Part shown: piece by piece, positions 25,221-36,367 of the stretch
Position numbering within the stretch: position 1 is the first letter of the stretch
Layout: every line of letters starts with the position of its first letter
The notes under the pieces: generated by a model
Told to the model about the DNA's origin: nothing
The model's database searches: none
What the model saw: the letters and a program-made list of their open reading frames with translations, nothing else
Made by a program: the position numbers and the translations under genes
From: Loxodes magnus
Taxonomy: Eukaryota; Ciliophora; Karyorelictea; Loxodida; Loxodidae
DNA: 64,000 nucleotides
Reading direction: 5' to 3'
NCBI GenBank assembly: GCA_946699065.1
Contig: CAMPDV010000261.1
Location: 310,001-374,000 of the forward strand

Positions 25221-26204
25221 TCATTTTTTTCCATAAACTAATTTTTCATATTTGCTTTTTTCCTGCTTTAACTATGCCTATTCGCTCTTAAGCTAGTATA
25301 TTCTATCTTAAAGGCTCTATTATTCCCTACTGAAACTTTTATTTGAATTATGGTAATTTGCTATTGCCTTTCGTAGACGAGTCAAATCTTATTCTTAAAG
25401 CGCTAAATCCAATTTAAGTTGTTCAGCAAAACTCTAAGTAGCATTATGTGTCTGTTTAATTTCAACTTCTAACTTATCTTTTTATTCTTACAATTACTCG
25501 AACTACATTTACATACTATGGAGTAATTAGATTCTCTGTTCATGTTGCTTTTTAAGATCATTCATTTGCGTTTCACTCTCAAATGTTAAATTTTGCATAA
25601 CTTAAGAATTATCTCTCCTCAACCTTTGCAGAGTTTACTATAAATGCACTATTTAACCTTCACTAATGTTGAGATACTTTTCTTTGTAGATAGTGTCTTA
25701 GTCATACATTATTTTAATCTCTCTTTCTCTCAAAGAAATGTTTTCTTTTGCTTAAGTTTCAACATTTTTAATTTCTTATCTCAAACTTAAGGAAAAGCTT
25801 TAGCTTTTAGCAAGTTATTACCTTGCTTCTTCCACAGCAATTTTTAATTATTTGGTGGAGTAATTTCCTTCATTTTACTGCTGCGCAATCTTTTGTCCAT
25901 AAAGATCTTTAATTCTATGAATTTCTTTAGAATGTAGATTTTGACTTAGTTCTGCTTATTATCTCAAGCTCCTTAACTAGTTTTTAAGAGCATCCATAAT
26001 TTCATCTTATCGGTTTTCCTAAGCTTTTAATTTAGCAATCGTATCAGTAATAGCGTTGCTATGTTATTCAGTATCTAAATCAAATTGATAGATTGGAGAT
26101 AAAGATCTAATTTTCTGTTATTAACTAGAAAGCTTCTAAGATGATAAGATAGACTGAGTAGAAGTCTAAAGTGCTTAGTTATCTCTTTCTAGATAATTTT
26201 CCAT
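25221..26204 (-). CDS. Coiled-coil protein, unrecognised
   Basis: 327 aa, single exon, ATG 26204-26202, stop TGA 25223-25221. After ~45 Ser/Gln-rich residues (MENYLERDNQALQTSTQS...) the protein is almost entirely heptad-type coiled coil from ~55 to the end, interrupted near residues 100-120 (HRIKDLYGQKIAQQQNEGNY). Such proteins in ciliates are often basal-body or axonemal, but nothing here identifies a family. It is transcribed divergently from the DUF4485 protein gene starting at 26453, with 248 bp between them. Confidence 0.75.
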
Positions 26205-26452
26205 TTTAAATAAGAATAATTCTTTATTTCAACTAGCTGCTCTTTCTATAGTCCTCGCTATTCCACTAGCAACTTAATTTAGTAATAATAGCACTCTTAG
26301 GCATTGTAATATAAATAGAACATTTCATAGAAAGTAGTATTATAGGAATAGCAAAAGAGTATGAGACTAAAAAGGAGATGAAAATGATATTGCATTGAAT
26401 ATAGTTTAATTTTAGTTAAATTGAAATATTTTCTTTCTAATTTAAGAATAAA

Positions 26453-27813
26453 ATGTCTACAGGAGATATTTTAGATGACGACTTTATAGCCAGTGTTTTG
26501 AAAATAGAGCTTATTTATTAAGAATTAGATAAACATTCTAAAGTTAGAATAGAGCAGTGAATTAGAAAACTAGCAACTTAAACTACTAGTGAAATTTATA
26601 GGAAAAACAGAAATATGTATGTAGAACTACTCGTTGAGATGGTTCAAAATCAAAATATTTAAGAGCCTTTCACTAAGAATCCTCCTGATGGAATCCTCCC
26701 TTTCATCTACAAATATAATAGTCCTTAGCTTTATAAAAAGCCAAAAAAGTAATGAGGAGCCAACGTACCTGAAACTACTAAAAACTAGATGATGAAATCA
26801 TAACGAATCGAAACAGAATTGAGTAACGAACAAAATACTAAAGAAAACGGAGCTGAAAAGCATCATGTTCCTTAGTTTGCCTCTCCTTTAAGAAAAATAA
26901 TAAACAAGTTCAAGATGGAGCAGCATCAGAATTATTTAAGACTATAATCTGGCTAATAATTTGAGGAAGGAAATATGGAATAAGAGCAAATCAAAATTCC
27001 AAGAACAGGAGCAAAAGCACAAAATTATTATCTTTAAATTCTTTAGCAAGAGCTAGATTAAAGTAGAGAAAACGAAGAGCTAATTAAGGAGCAATTAAAT
27101 GTAATTTTTATAATTTTAGATCAAAACAAGAGAGCTAGAAAAGAAAAAAGAGACTTATGATCATATTAAAAATGAAAATTAAAGCTTAAAATCAGAGCTT
27201 GAATAACTAAAAATCTAACTAGAATAGCAAAAAAATCAGTAAATAGATTTTGGACCAGATATCTCAATAAATGCGTCAGGATTGGATGTTAGCAAAAACA
27301 AAAAGGGAAAGAAAAAAGGAGATTTATTAGGAATTCCTGATAAAGGAAAGAAAAAGAAATCAAGCAAGCAAGCATTAGATCTTTCAGGAAACTAAATTGA
27401 GAATCTTCTAGGAGAGGATTAACCTTTAGACCTTCTCGGTAGTGGAGGTTAAGATATTGACTTAGATATTGACCTAAATTTAGATGTTTCAGGAGCACCT
27501 GATAAGACTGATAAAAAGAAAAAAGTAAAATCAAAGAAAGAAAGTACTTAGAAAGAAGAAAAGAAAACTAAAAAGAAGAGTGAAGCTGTTGATCTGGAAG
27601 AACAAATAGATTTAAAGCCTGAGAAAAAGAAAACTAAGGCTAAAGAAACTAACTTAGATATTGACTTAGTAAGAAATTTTATTATAGGAAGTTGAAAATA
27701 AAAAGAAAAAAAAGGTAAAGCCAAAAGAAGGTAAAGAAGTTAAAGAGGTTAAGGAGGAAAAAACAAAAAAGAAGAAGAAGGCCAAAGGGTCAGAAGTTCT
27801 TGATTTATCTTGA
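26453..27813 (+). CDS. DUF4485-domain protein (CEP112-like N-terminus) with Lys-rich tail
   Basis: 440 aa in three exons (introns 27101-27119 and 27669-27687). Residues ~8-85 (LDDDFIASVLKIELIYQELD, RIEQWIRKLA, NRNMYVELLVEMV, EPFTKNPPDGILPF) have the pattern of the DUF4485 domain found at the N-terminus of the centrosomal protein CEP112: a Trp-Ile-Arg-Lys-Leu motif, an N-R-N-x-Y motif, then PF...PP-G-LP. A coiled coil follows (~200-270), then a long Lys-rich region with short acidic blocks (LDLLG, DIDLDIDLNLDV). The end is KKKKKAKGSEVLDLS. A centriolar or basal-body role is inferred from the domain. Stop TGA 27811-27813. Confidence 0.75.
27101..27119 (+). other. Intron, 19 nt
   Basis: GTAATTTTTATAATTTTAG. 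Splicing joins EEQLN-type coiled coil (...IKEQLN) to IKTRELEKKKETY in frame. Confidence 0.85.
27669..27687 (+). other. Intron, 19 nt
   Basis: GTAAGAAATTTTATTATAG. Splicing joins TNLDIDL to EVENKKKKKV and restores the frame of the Lys-rich tail. Confidence 0.85.
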
Positions 27814-29134
27814 TTATATATTACCTTTTCATTTATCAATGTTTAATTTAACCCTTAAAGCCATTTAATTAATATCCTCTTCTAATCTATATTACGCAAC
27901 TTACTTCTCTCCTCTATCTCTTTAAGAGTATTCTATGGATACCATAAGAATACGATATTTAAATAAGTAATTTGTTTGAATTATTAGAAATAAAATAATA
28001 TTGAGCATGAAAATTAAATAAAGTATATATGAGCAAGGTTTAAAATCTTAATCTTATATACTTTCTTAATTCCTTTAACTATCAAGCTCTAAACTAAGTG
28101 ATTATTATATAAAGCCAACCTATATAATACATTCTTTATATTTAAATACTAGAATAACACATATAATACGAATGCTATTTACTCTGCTTAATAGGAAATT
28201 TATTTATAAAGTTTAAATAATTATTTATTTAAAAGATAAAAGACAGGATAATTATTTAACAAACATATAAACTGAAATCTAAATTTATATCATTAAGCAC
28301 TTTCAAAAACATATTATTCAATATTAGATGCTATACTAAATAAACCACCTTTATTTAAACCTAAATGTAAGCATATCATCTATAACAAAAAATATAAACA
28401 GTAGATTAAGATTAATTGATATAGTTGCTTTAGTTTACACTTAATTAAAAATAAAATATTTAAGTTAAAATTAACGTTATTTGGATTTCTAAATTCAGCT
28501 TAAATTTTAATTATAAAAGCACGAATAGAGTTATAACTGAGATTTGAATTAAACTCTAAGCATAGTTGTAATAGAATATAAGTAATATAATGTGTAGTAA
28601 AGGAATGTTAACTAAAGAACTAATAAACAAAGGATATACTAATTGCTATATCTTATACAAATATATATCTCTAAATTAATTCTATTACACTTCTTTCTCT
28701 TACCTTTTTCTTCTATTTTTTAAGCTTCATTAATAGAAAGGGGCAGAGAAAATAAAAGTTTCACAATAATAAATAAATTGAGTAAATATAATAGCTAATT
28801 AATGTGAATTATAATGATTTAAATATCTAATAATGAATTAAGCTATATTAATAGAATCTATAGGATGTAAGTTTGAAAGAGATATGGAAGAATAGCTAAA
28901 TATAATAAAGTGTAGAGATACTTAAAAATTATATTGGTCTAAGTAAAAATTCCTATTATAATATAAATGGTCATAAATAATAAAAAGAATCACTTTTATA
29001 ACTTTAAATGAAGACACTAGGATATTGAATATAGCGAGCTTAGATATATTAAATAGAACTATTATTTTATAATTTTTATAAATATCAATATAAAAGCTCT
29101 CATTTATTCTAATTCTAATCAACTTAAATTAAGA
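27814..29134. other. Intergenic region, 1.3 kb
   Basis: AT-rich with no supported gene. Contains the promoter of the pseudokinase-RING fusion gene near its right end. Confidence 0.5.
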
Positions 29135-31297
29135 ATGGGAGATAGAAATATTGAAGATATTCATTCTCTTTTAAAAAAGAGAGGAGCTAGTTAGGAGCTT
29201 AATTCCAAAATTGTAATATGAAAGTTCGACGATTTATTTAATAGTAGAAGCGCAATTAAATAATGCTAGATCATAGGAAAAGGAAGTACTGGAAATGTTG
29301 TTTTAATGAAAATTAATGAAATTGAATACGCTGTTAAGGTGATGACTTAAGGTAAGACCAGATAAAAATAAGATTTGATTAATGATGCTTATGAAGAAAT
29401 TGAAGTTTTGTCCGAATTGTAAAGTGATAGAATCTTAAACTTAAGTGGAATAGCTATAAATGATTCAGATGAAGAAGACATAATAATTTGCATTATTACT
29501 AGATATATGGCAAATGGAAGACTCAAAGATCTAATTAAGAAAGGAAAATTATTTTCAGAAGAACAAAATGAAAATAAGAAGAAATTTTAAAAATTTACAT
29601 TAATAGAACAAATATCAGAAGGACTATAAGTTATCCACGATAACAATAAGATACACAAAAATCTTACTTCTAGTAGCATACTAATGGATGAAAATAACAA
29701 TCCTCGAATTGATGAAATCAAGTCTTCATTTTATGTAAGGGATCTTACAACTAGAATAAACGAAAATATCAAATGGTTGCCACCAGAATATTTTGAGGAA
29801 TAAATTGAGTTTGGATCTGATATATGGCAACTTGCCTGCATAACATTAGAGATTATAGGGGAAACAGAAATTTGGCCTAACGAAGAAATGTAAGATGTCT
29901 ATTTAAAAATTTGCAATGATAAAAAGCACCCTCCCTTTAATCATTTAGTAATGGAAGATTAATAGCTGGTTAATTTATTGAGATGAGCATTTGAAAAATA
30001 GCCTGATAAAAGACCTTCTATCTAAGAGTTTAAAAGCAAAATATAATAAATAAAAGATTATTATTCCTTCTAGAAGAACTAGCAATAGTTTATTTCCTAA
30101 CAAATTGATAATCCAATAGACTATTCACATTAGCAAATTCAACCTGAAACTACTATTAGCGTTCAAAATATTTTTACGTTATAAATAAAATGCTCTTCAA
30201 GCTAATTAATCACACTGGAAGTAAATCCTAAGCTCCCTATTTCAAAAGTAAAAGAAGAAATTTAGAAGAAAAGCGGTATTCCTTAATAGAACTAGAAATT
30301 GTTTTAAAACAATTAAGAATTGAGTGATAAGTAAACACTTGAATTCTATTCTGTTTAATAAAATCCCTTTATCTAACTTGAAAATGTACCTCAAGAATTT
30401 GAAGTTATTATTCAAAATTTAGAAGGCTAGTAAATCATCTTGAATGTATCATGAACTGAAACCGTCTTTAGCGTTAAAGGAAAGATAGCACAGAAATGAA
30501 ACATTAATCCTAGTTTGTAAATTCTTTCTTATAAGACTGTTAACCTAGAAAATGATAGGATTTTGAAAGACTATAACTTATAGAATTAATCTAGACTTCT
30601 ATTAATGGAGATAAAATAAGATGTTAAGATATAAAAGGAAAGTATTGTGGATTTAAGCCTACAAAATCAAAATCAAAATCAATAATTTAAATAAGTCATG
30701 CAGTAAATGTAATAGTCTAACTTTATCCAGCAAAATTAAATAGAACCTTCACAGTCAATTTATTATGTTAATCCTATTAACTTAAATGAAGAAATTAAGC
30801 AAGAAGAACTCATCCCTTAAATAAATTTAAATCTAAATAAGTTAAAAGAAGACTTTAAAAATACATTTAAGTGCCCTATTTGTAAGAAAGAAAAAGAAAT
30901 AAATGATAATCTCATTGAACTTTCTTGTAATCATAAGTATTGCTAAAAATGCTTTAAAGACTGGCTCAGGTATTTAGTAGTAGATTAAATGAAATTTAAA
31001 GAAGAAGATTTAGTTTGTAAATTCTGCTAAAGAGCTTTAGAGTAGAATATTATAGTTGCATAAAACTTTTAAATCATTGAGGCAAATTTATCTCCAGAAC
31101 ATGTTGAGTTAGTAGAAAAAAGGAGAATGTTCGATTAAGGTTTAGCAATTAAATGTCCAAATGCTAATATACGATGCGAAACCTATTTCTAATAACCTAA
31201 GGAGAAATTTATTACCTGTCCAAAATGTTGCTTAAATTTTTGCGTGAAGTGCCTTAAGAAAAAAGCTGATTGTACCTGCGTTTGCTTGGTTTTTTGA
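29135..31297 (+). CDS. Pseudokinase - two ubiquitin-like domains - RING1/IBR fusion protein
   Basis: 720 aa, single exon, stop TGA 31295-31297. A protein-kinase fold spans ~40-300: Gly loop GKGSTGNV (~46), YAVKVM Lys (~67), WLPPEYF in the APE position, DIWQLACITLEI, and DKRPS near the end. The catalytic loop reads HKNLTSSSIL instead of HRDLKxxN and the DFG position reads DEI, so catalysis is unlikely. Two ubiquitin-like domains follow: ~348-419 (ITLEVNPKLPISKVKEEIQK, KLFQNNQELSDKQTLEFY) and ~423-488 (SVKGKIAQKWNI, RILKDYNLQNQSRLLLM). A Gln-rich linker leads to a RING of RBR RING1 type (~579-632: CPIC, SCNHKYCQKC, CKFC) and an IBR-like Cys cluster (~665-717: CPN, C, CPKC, CVKC, CTC). No RING2 with a catalytic Cys is seen before the stop. 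A role as a ubiquitin ligase scaffold is inference. Confidence 0.82.
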
Positions 31298-31426
31298 GAA
31301 AAACAAAGAATTAATAATTTCTAGTTTATTTATACTTAATTTCTTTTATTAATTTCAAATATTTCTAATCATAATTTCTCAATAGATTGAAATCTTGCAC
31401 ACAAAGCCAAATCTCCTTAGTAGGAA

Positions 31427-33174
31427 ATGAGAAACAAAGGATTCTAAATTAAAGCAGAGGAAGATGACTAGAAACAATAAAGATTTAATCAGTTTTCATT
31501 GTAGAGAATATTATATACTTTAATTTAACTTTTTATGATATAATGTAGTAACTCATTTCTACTTTTCTTTGGACTGATATCTTATCTTTCTTAGATCTTA
31601 ACTCTCTCAGCAACTTCTGTAGAACTAATAAATATTGCTAAGCTAAATTGAGGGGTAATTAGTTTTGATAAAGAATGCTTCAAAGAAAAGTACCAAAACG
31701 GTAGTTGAATTTATACTAAGGACTAGCAAATGGAATTAAAGATTTGTATGGAAAATCTGATATTGTTAACTAAATAACGATTAAGTACTTGAATTAGCAG
31801 TTTGATTATAGTCAGCTTTACTAATAGATTCTTTAGAATTTGGATTAATATGAAGATTGTATTTCTTAGGGAATTAAGTCAAGCTCTAATGATGATGATT
31901 AAACCATTCATGAAACTTTGAATTATGGATTATATTATTGGAGTAGCTAAGAAAGCTTAAAGGATAAGAGCGAGTTTCTCATTTATGAACTTGGAGGAGA
32001 TAATTTAGTTTGACCTCATTGTATACTTATTAATGCAAATTAAGATAATCCTTAAACTGTATTTGCCGCTTAGTGGATTCAAATTAGCTTTGGATTGACT
32101 TAAGATAATTGATTTTATACAACTGATAAAATAAAAATGAATGCAACAAGAGCTACATAAGTTTACCTGGTATTACCAGAAATAATAATAGCTAAATATC
32201 TAAGAATAGATCTTATTGAAAAAGTAAGTAAATAGGATGAAAATTCTTGATATCATGTAATAGATTTTGTAACTGTAAGAGGTTATTATCTAAACAAATT
32301 GCCTCAATACCTTTAAAACTATTTTGGCTTCGTATCAAAGTAGTTGCCAGGCTATCAATAATATCAAATTTAGCAACAATTCAATAAATCAAAAATTGAA
32401 TGACTGAAATATTTGTTGTATACTCGTAACTGAAGTGAGTTTTTTGAATAAACTAAGAACTACTAAGGATCTCTAAGAGCAAGTGAAATATGCAAATATT
32501 TAAAGGAGTAAAATTTAGTAGCTAAATATAGCTCTTACATTTTTAACACTTTAGATATGATAGTACTTTCTAAGGAAGAAACTTAACTAATTTATGAAAA
32601 TGCAGTTGAATAGGATAATTTCGAAACCTTCGAAGATATCTATAGATAGTAATTAATCTTTATGTAAAGTAACATGTCTAAGTCTTTCTTAAAAATAGTA
32701 GAGCAAAATAAAAAATAGTTCGCTAACTAAACGAGTGAGGATAAGTAGCTTGCATTATAGTAAAAGAGTTCAAAATATTAATATAGGTACTTTATACTAT
32801 CATATTTATAAACTACTAACATTGAAAAACTATTATAAGTCTTAAATTAATGAGATATTGATTCAAGATCTTAGTAGATTATGGGAGCAGGACTAAGACA
32901 ACTTCTAATTATGACTAAAAAGCTTGATATCTGCAGTTAGCAAGTACAAGACTTATTAAACACAAAATATAAGATAGCATTAGAATGGAACGAAATTAGA
33001 TACAAAAATACTTAAAATTCAGATTCATTTATAACCTTAATGACTGACTCAGAAAACGATGCTCATTTCTAAGATTCTGATGAAGATAGTTGGATTGATT
33101 AGGATGATGAAGATTATGAAGATTATGATAGCGAAAACTAGCAATCATACGAATCTGCAGATTCTGATATTTGA
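31427..33174 (+). CDS. F-box-like protein with discoidin-type (F5/8C-like) domain and acidic tail
   Basis: 575 aa in two exons (intron 31701-31720), 129 bp after the RING-IBR gene on the same strand. The ATG at 31427 is the first in frame after a TGA. Residues ~50-85 resemble an F-box (GLISYLSQILTLSATSVELI, then NIAKLNWGVI). Residues ~175-290 resemble a galactose-binding beta-sandwich (PHCILINANQ, TVFAAQWIQISFG, KYLRIDLIEKV, YHVIDFVTVRGYYL), as found in some F-box and E3 proteins for substrate binding. A helical region follows, and the last ~40 residues are strongly acidic (DSDEDSWIDQDDEDYEDYD). A substrate-receptor role in an SCF-type ligase is inferred. The F-box match is weak at its start, where another short intron may be hidden. 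Confidence 0.65.
31701..31720 (+). other. Intron, 20 nt
   Basis: GTAGTTGAATTTATACTAAG. Splicing joins ECFKEKYQN to GLANGIKDLYGKSD and links the F-box-like frame to the rest of the protein. Without it the downstream frame would start at ATG 31675 and lose the F-box-like segment. Confidence 0.7.
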
Positions 33175-33549
33175 GTAGAATACTAAAATTTAAATAACTT
33201 TAACTTTACTAAATTATTAATGCATTTAATTACTTATCCCTCTAAGTTCATTCAAGCTTTTTATTAAGGTAAAACTAAACATCTATCTTTATTTTACTCA
33301 CTTTACTTCAAAATGCTTCATAGCTATTATTATTATTCTTGTTAGTAGTAATTAATCTGAAAGAACCTTTCAATAGCATAGCGTTATGTAAAGGGAATAG
33401 ATAATAAATTAGAGAAAAGTGTTATGTAATGTAAGAATAAAGGAGCAAGTTACAATAGTGGTATGTTGAATGACATTTTATATAAAGAGCTTTATAAATA
33501 GTTAAAAGTAGCTAAACTTCAAATTCTTAGTAATCATTTTTAAATAAAA
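33175..33549. promoter_or_regulatory. Intergenic region with the eL30 gene promoter
   Basis: 375 bp, AT-rich, no coding frame. Expected to hold the promoter of the ribosomal protein gene at 33550; no motif can be named with confidence. Confidence 0.4.
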
Positions 33550-33876
33550 ATGGGCAAAAAGGCAAAGAAGGAAGCTCAAGGCATGAACTAGAAATTAGCT
33601 CTAGTTATGAAATCAGGCAAAGCAGTTCTGGGCTATAAGTAGACTCTGAAACATCTCAGAGCTGGAAAAGTGAAGCTAGTGCTTATTTCAAATAACTGCC
33701 CAAAAATCAGGAAAAGTGAAATTGAATACTACTGTATGTTGTCCAAGACAGGAGTACATCACTATAATGGAAACAACATTGAATTGGGAACAGCCTGCAG
33801 AAAGTATCACAGAGTCTGTACTCTTGGAGTTTTAGAAGTAGGAGACTCTGACATAATGCTTTCAATCAAGTCATGA
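33550..33876 (+). CDS. RPL30: Large-subunit ribosomal protein eL30
   Basis: 108 aa, single exon, full length for eukaryotic eL30. The segments [67 protein letters not shown] and [20 protein letters not shown] match the conserved eL30 core. eL30 is a component of the 60S subunit and in yeast also regulates its own splicing. This gene calibrates the code: three internal TAG/TAA codons fall on sense positions (e.g. MNQKLAL, GYKQTL), and the protein ends at TGA 33874-33876 at the expected C-terminus. Its codon use is richer in G and C than that of neighbours, as expected for a highly expressed gene. Confidence 0.97.
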
Positions 33877-34932
33877 TTAACTTTAAATTTAAATACTTAA
33901 TTAATTTAAATTATCATTACACTTATTATCTCCTTCTTCTAAGTTAGCACTATTTATTTAAGCTAAAAAGTTACAAGTCATCGCTCATTAGACAAAGGAT
34001 TCTATAAAGTAAAATTTAACTTAATATTTTAGAGTTCATAACTCATAAAAATGCAAAGGAGCAACTAAATAATATTAAAATAGAACTAAAATTAGATAAT
34101 AGTACTAAGCCAAATTAATTAAAATTAACTAAATTATAAAGCTTTCATATACAACTAAGCTAATTTTAAGCAACATAAAAGTGTTTAGAAATAGCAACTA
34201 TATAAGTATTCAACCAATATCGTAATTTAATTCTGATATACTAGAATCAATTATTTATAGCTTAATTAATAATGAAATAAAACTAATTATATCCATAAAT
34301 TATATTTTAGAAAGCTGATATATAATAAAAACTAAAAGTTAAGTATAAATAGCAAGGATAAAATAATTTATTATAAAGTATTTCATATTAGAATATAAAA
34401 TATCTAAGATATAAAGCTTAAATATGCTTTATTTGGTGATCACTTTAAGCAATTTAATATCTTAAAGATATAGATAAAGTTTTAGGCTATTCTTATTTTT
34501 ATCTTATTAAAAGTAGAAATTTTTATTATTATCTAATTTAAGAATTCTTAATTACAATAAGATTAGATATTCTCACTATTAAATTTAAGGATATATACTC
34601 AGTCTGGCTAGAATAAATTTTCTTCTTTCTTAGTAAAGAAAGGGTTTAGTTAATAAAATGATTAATCAGAAATGATGGAGCATAAATAATTATTTCCATT
34701 GTTAAAAGAAATAAGCTGAAGTAGTTAAAGCACTAAGGTAAAAATATTGTATATAAATGAAAATTTATAAATGAATCAATTATTAAATAGATTAGAATAA
34801 TGAGCCACTAAAACTGTTAAATGGGATGAGATGTAATAAAATATTTATTTAAGTAAAATATCATAAATTATAGTATATTTAATTAACTTGGAAGAGTGTA
34901 AATGGAAGTTATTATAAATGAACAAATAGTAA
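33877..34932. other. Intergenic region, 1.06 kb, convergent 3' ends
   Basis: AT-rich, nothing recognised. Confidence 0.5.
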
Positions 34933-35589
34933 TCAAAATGTATTTTTTTCTATATATTTCTTAGTTAAAGCTATGTTTAAGTCCTCAAGATGGTTTATCT
35001 CAGATTCCAGCTTTTAGCAAAGTTCTCTCTAGCAATTAAGTTTATTCTCGTATTATTCACACTTCTCCTTGTAAATTTAAATATCGTTTTTTAAAGCTTT
35101 ACAGGACTTTTCATATTATTCAAAAGTATAGCTATTCTCCTGTTGAAGTCTTTTACATCTTTCCACTAATTTTTGATTTATTGTTCCTTATTACTTTGCC
35201 TGTTTTTCTTCATCTAAAGATGTTATTTTTTCTTAACTCTGCTTAATATTTTGGCGTAAATCCTTAAATTCTTATTCTATTGTTTAGTCCATCTATAAGC
35301 TGACTTTTTCACTGTTATCTTTCTTCATGTTCAAAAGTAGCATACCTAACTCTGAAACTTAAACTTTCAAATGCTTGATTTCTATATCTTTAAACAACAC
35401 ACTTAAATTCAATGTCAATTCTTTTTCTTTCATCTATCTTATTTCTTCCTCTTTCTGTTTTACTTCTTATTCCAATATCTGAAATTTAGAAAGTTAAGTT
35501 TTTTCAGAGTTGATTCCAATAATGTTTGAGTGATTTTTTATTTCTTAAGATTCTACATCTAGTTGTTCAAGTTCATCGTTAACAAGCAT
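34933..35589 (-). CDS. Short coiled-coil protein, unrecognised
   Basis: 218 aa, single exon, ATG 35589-35587, stop TGA 34935-34933. Nearly all of it is predicted coiled coil, e.g. QEVKQKEEEIRQMKEKE, KDLRQNIKQSQEKITSLDEE and KLVERCKRLQQENSYTFEQY, with Cys residues spaced in the last third (RCKRL, SCKAL, KCEQYE, NCQRELCQK). No family is recognised. The region upstream of the ATG is purine-rich on the coding strand (35690-35770) and stays open in frame, but it has no upstream ATG, so I treat it as 5' untranslated sequence. Confidence 0.7.
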
Positions 35590-36367
35590 TTTTAAATTTA
35601 TATACTAATAATTAATTTTGTTAGTCTAATATCAATTATATTCCTTTTCGCTTTTATGAAATTATTAATTCAACCTTTTTTATTTCCACTTTCTTTTTCT
35701 TTTTCTCCAAAGCTCTATTTACCTTACTTTTTCTATTTTTCTATTCCCTTTTTATATCTCTATTTTGATTTTTTAGATGCTTAGAATCTTTATTAATTTA
35801 TCTTTCAAGTGCTTTAAGACTTTAAATTATGAAAATAAGAACATAAGCATCATTAATATTAAAAATTTGCTGATAATCCTAAAATTAACAATTAATTGTG
35901 CCAATTATTTAAAATATAAGAGAACTAAATTTATTCATCTTCTCCTTTTTAAGATTAGCATTTCTAACTATTCCTTAAGAAATTAATATGAAAAAGATAG
36001 GATAGTACTTATAAATGTATGCTAATCTATAAGAAAAATGCTCAAATAATTAATACCTTAAACATAAACTCTTGAAACTAATGCTTAAATAATTTATTAA
36101 AAAGACTATTATAAAGGGAAATTAACGTTAGATATTAGAACTAGTTCAATTTAAAGATATTATATTTAAATTTATTAAGCTCTTGCTAATATAATTTTGA
36201 AAAGGTTTTTATTTTATTTCTATTAATTAAAAGTGAGATTATAGAAGGGATTTTATTTATACAATAAAGAGTATTTTGTACTTTATTATTTTGAATCATT
36301 TATAAGACTAAAATCCTTAATTATTATAAAATCTAGCATTAAAATGTTCAGATTAAATATTAGATTT
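35590..36367. other. Intergenic region
   Basis: Contains a pyrimidine-rich stretch on the plus strand (about 35690-35770) that is the likely 5' leader of the minus-strand coiled-coil gene. Otherwise AT-rich with no gene. Confidence 0.45.

Noticed and set aside
31298..31426. Read-through of TGA 31295-31297 as Trp to extend the RING-IBR protein towards a RING2
   Set aside because: The in-frame continuation is AT-rich, lacks Cys pairs for a RING2, and reaches another TGA before the F-box-like gene starts.
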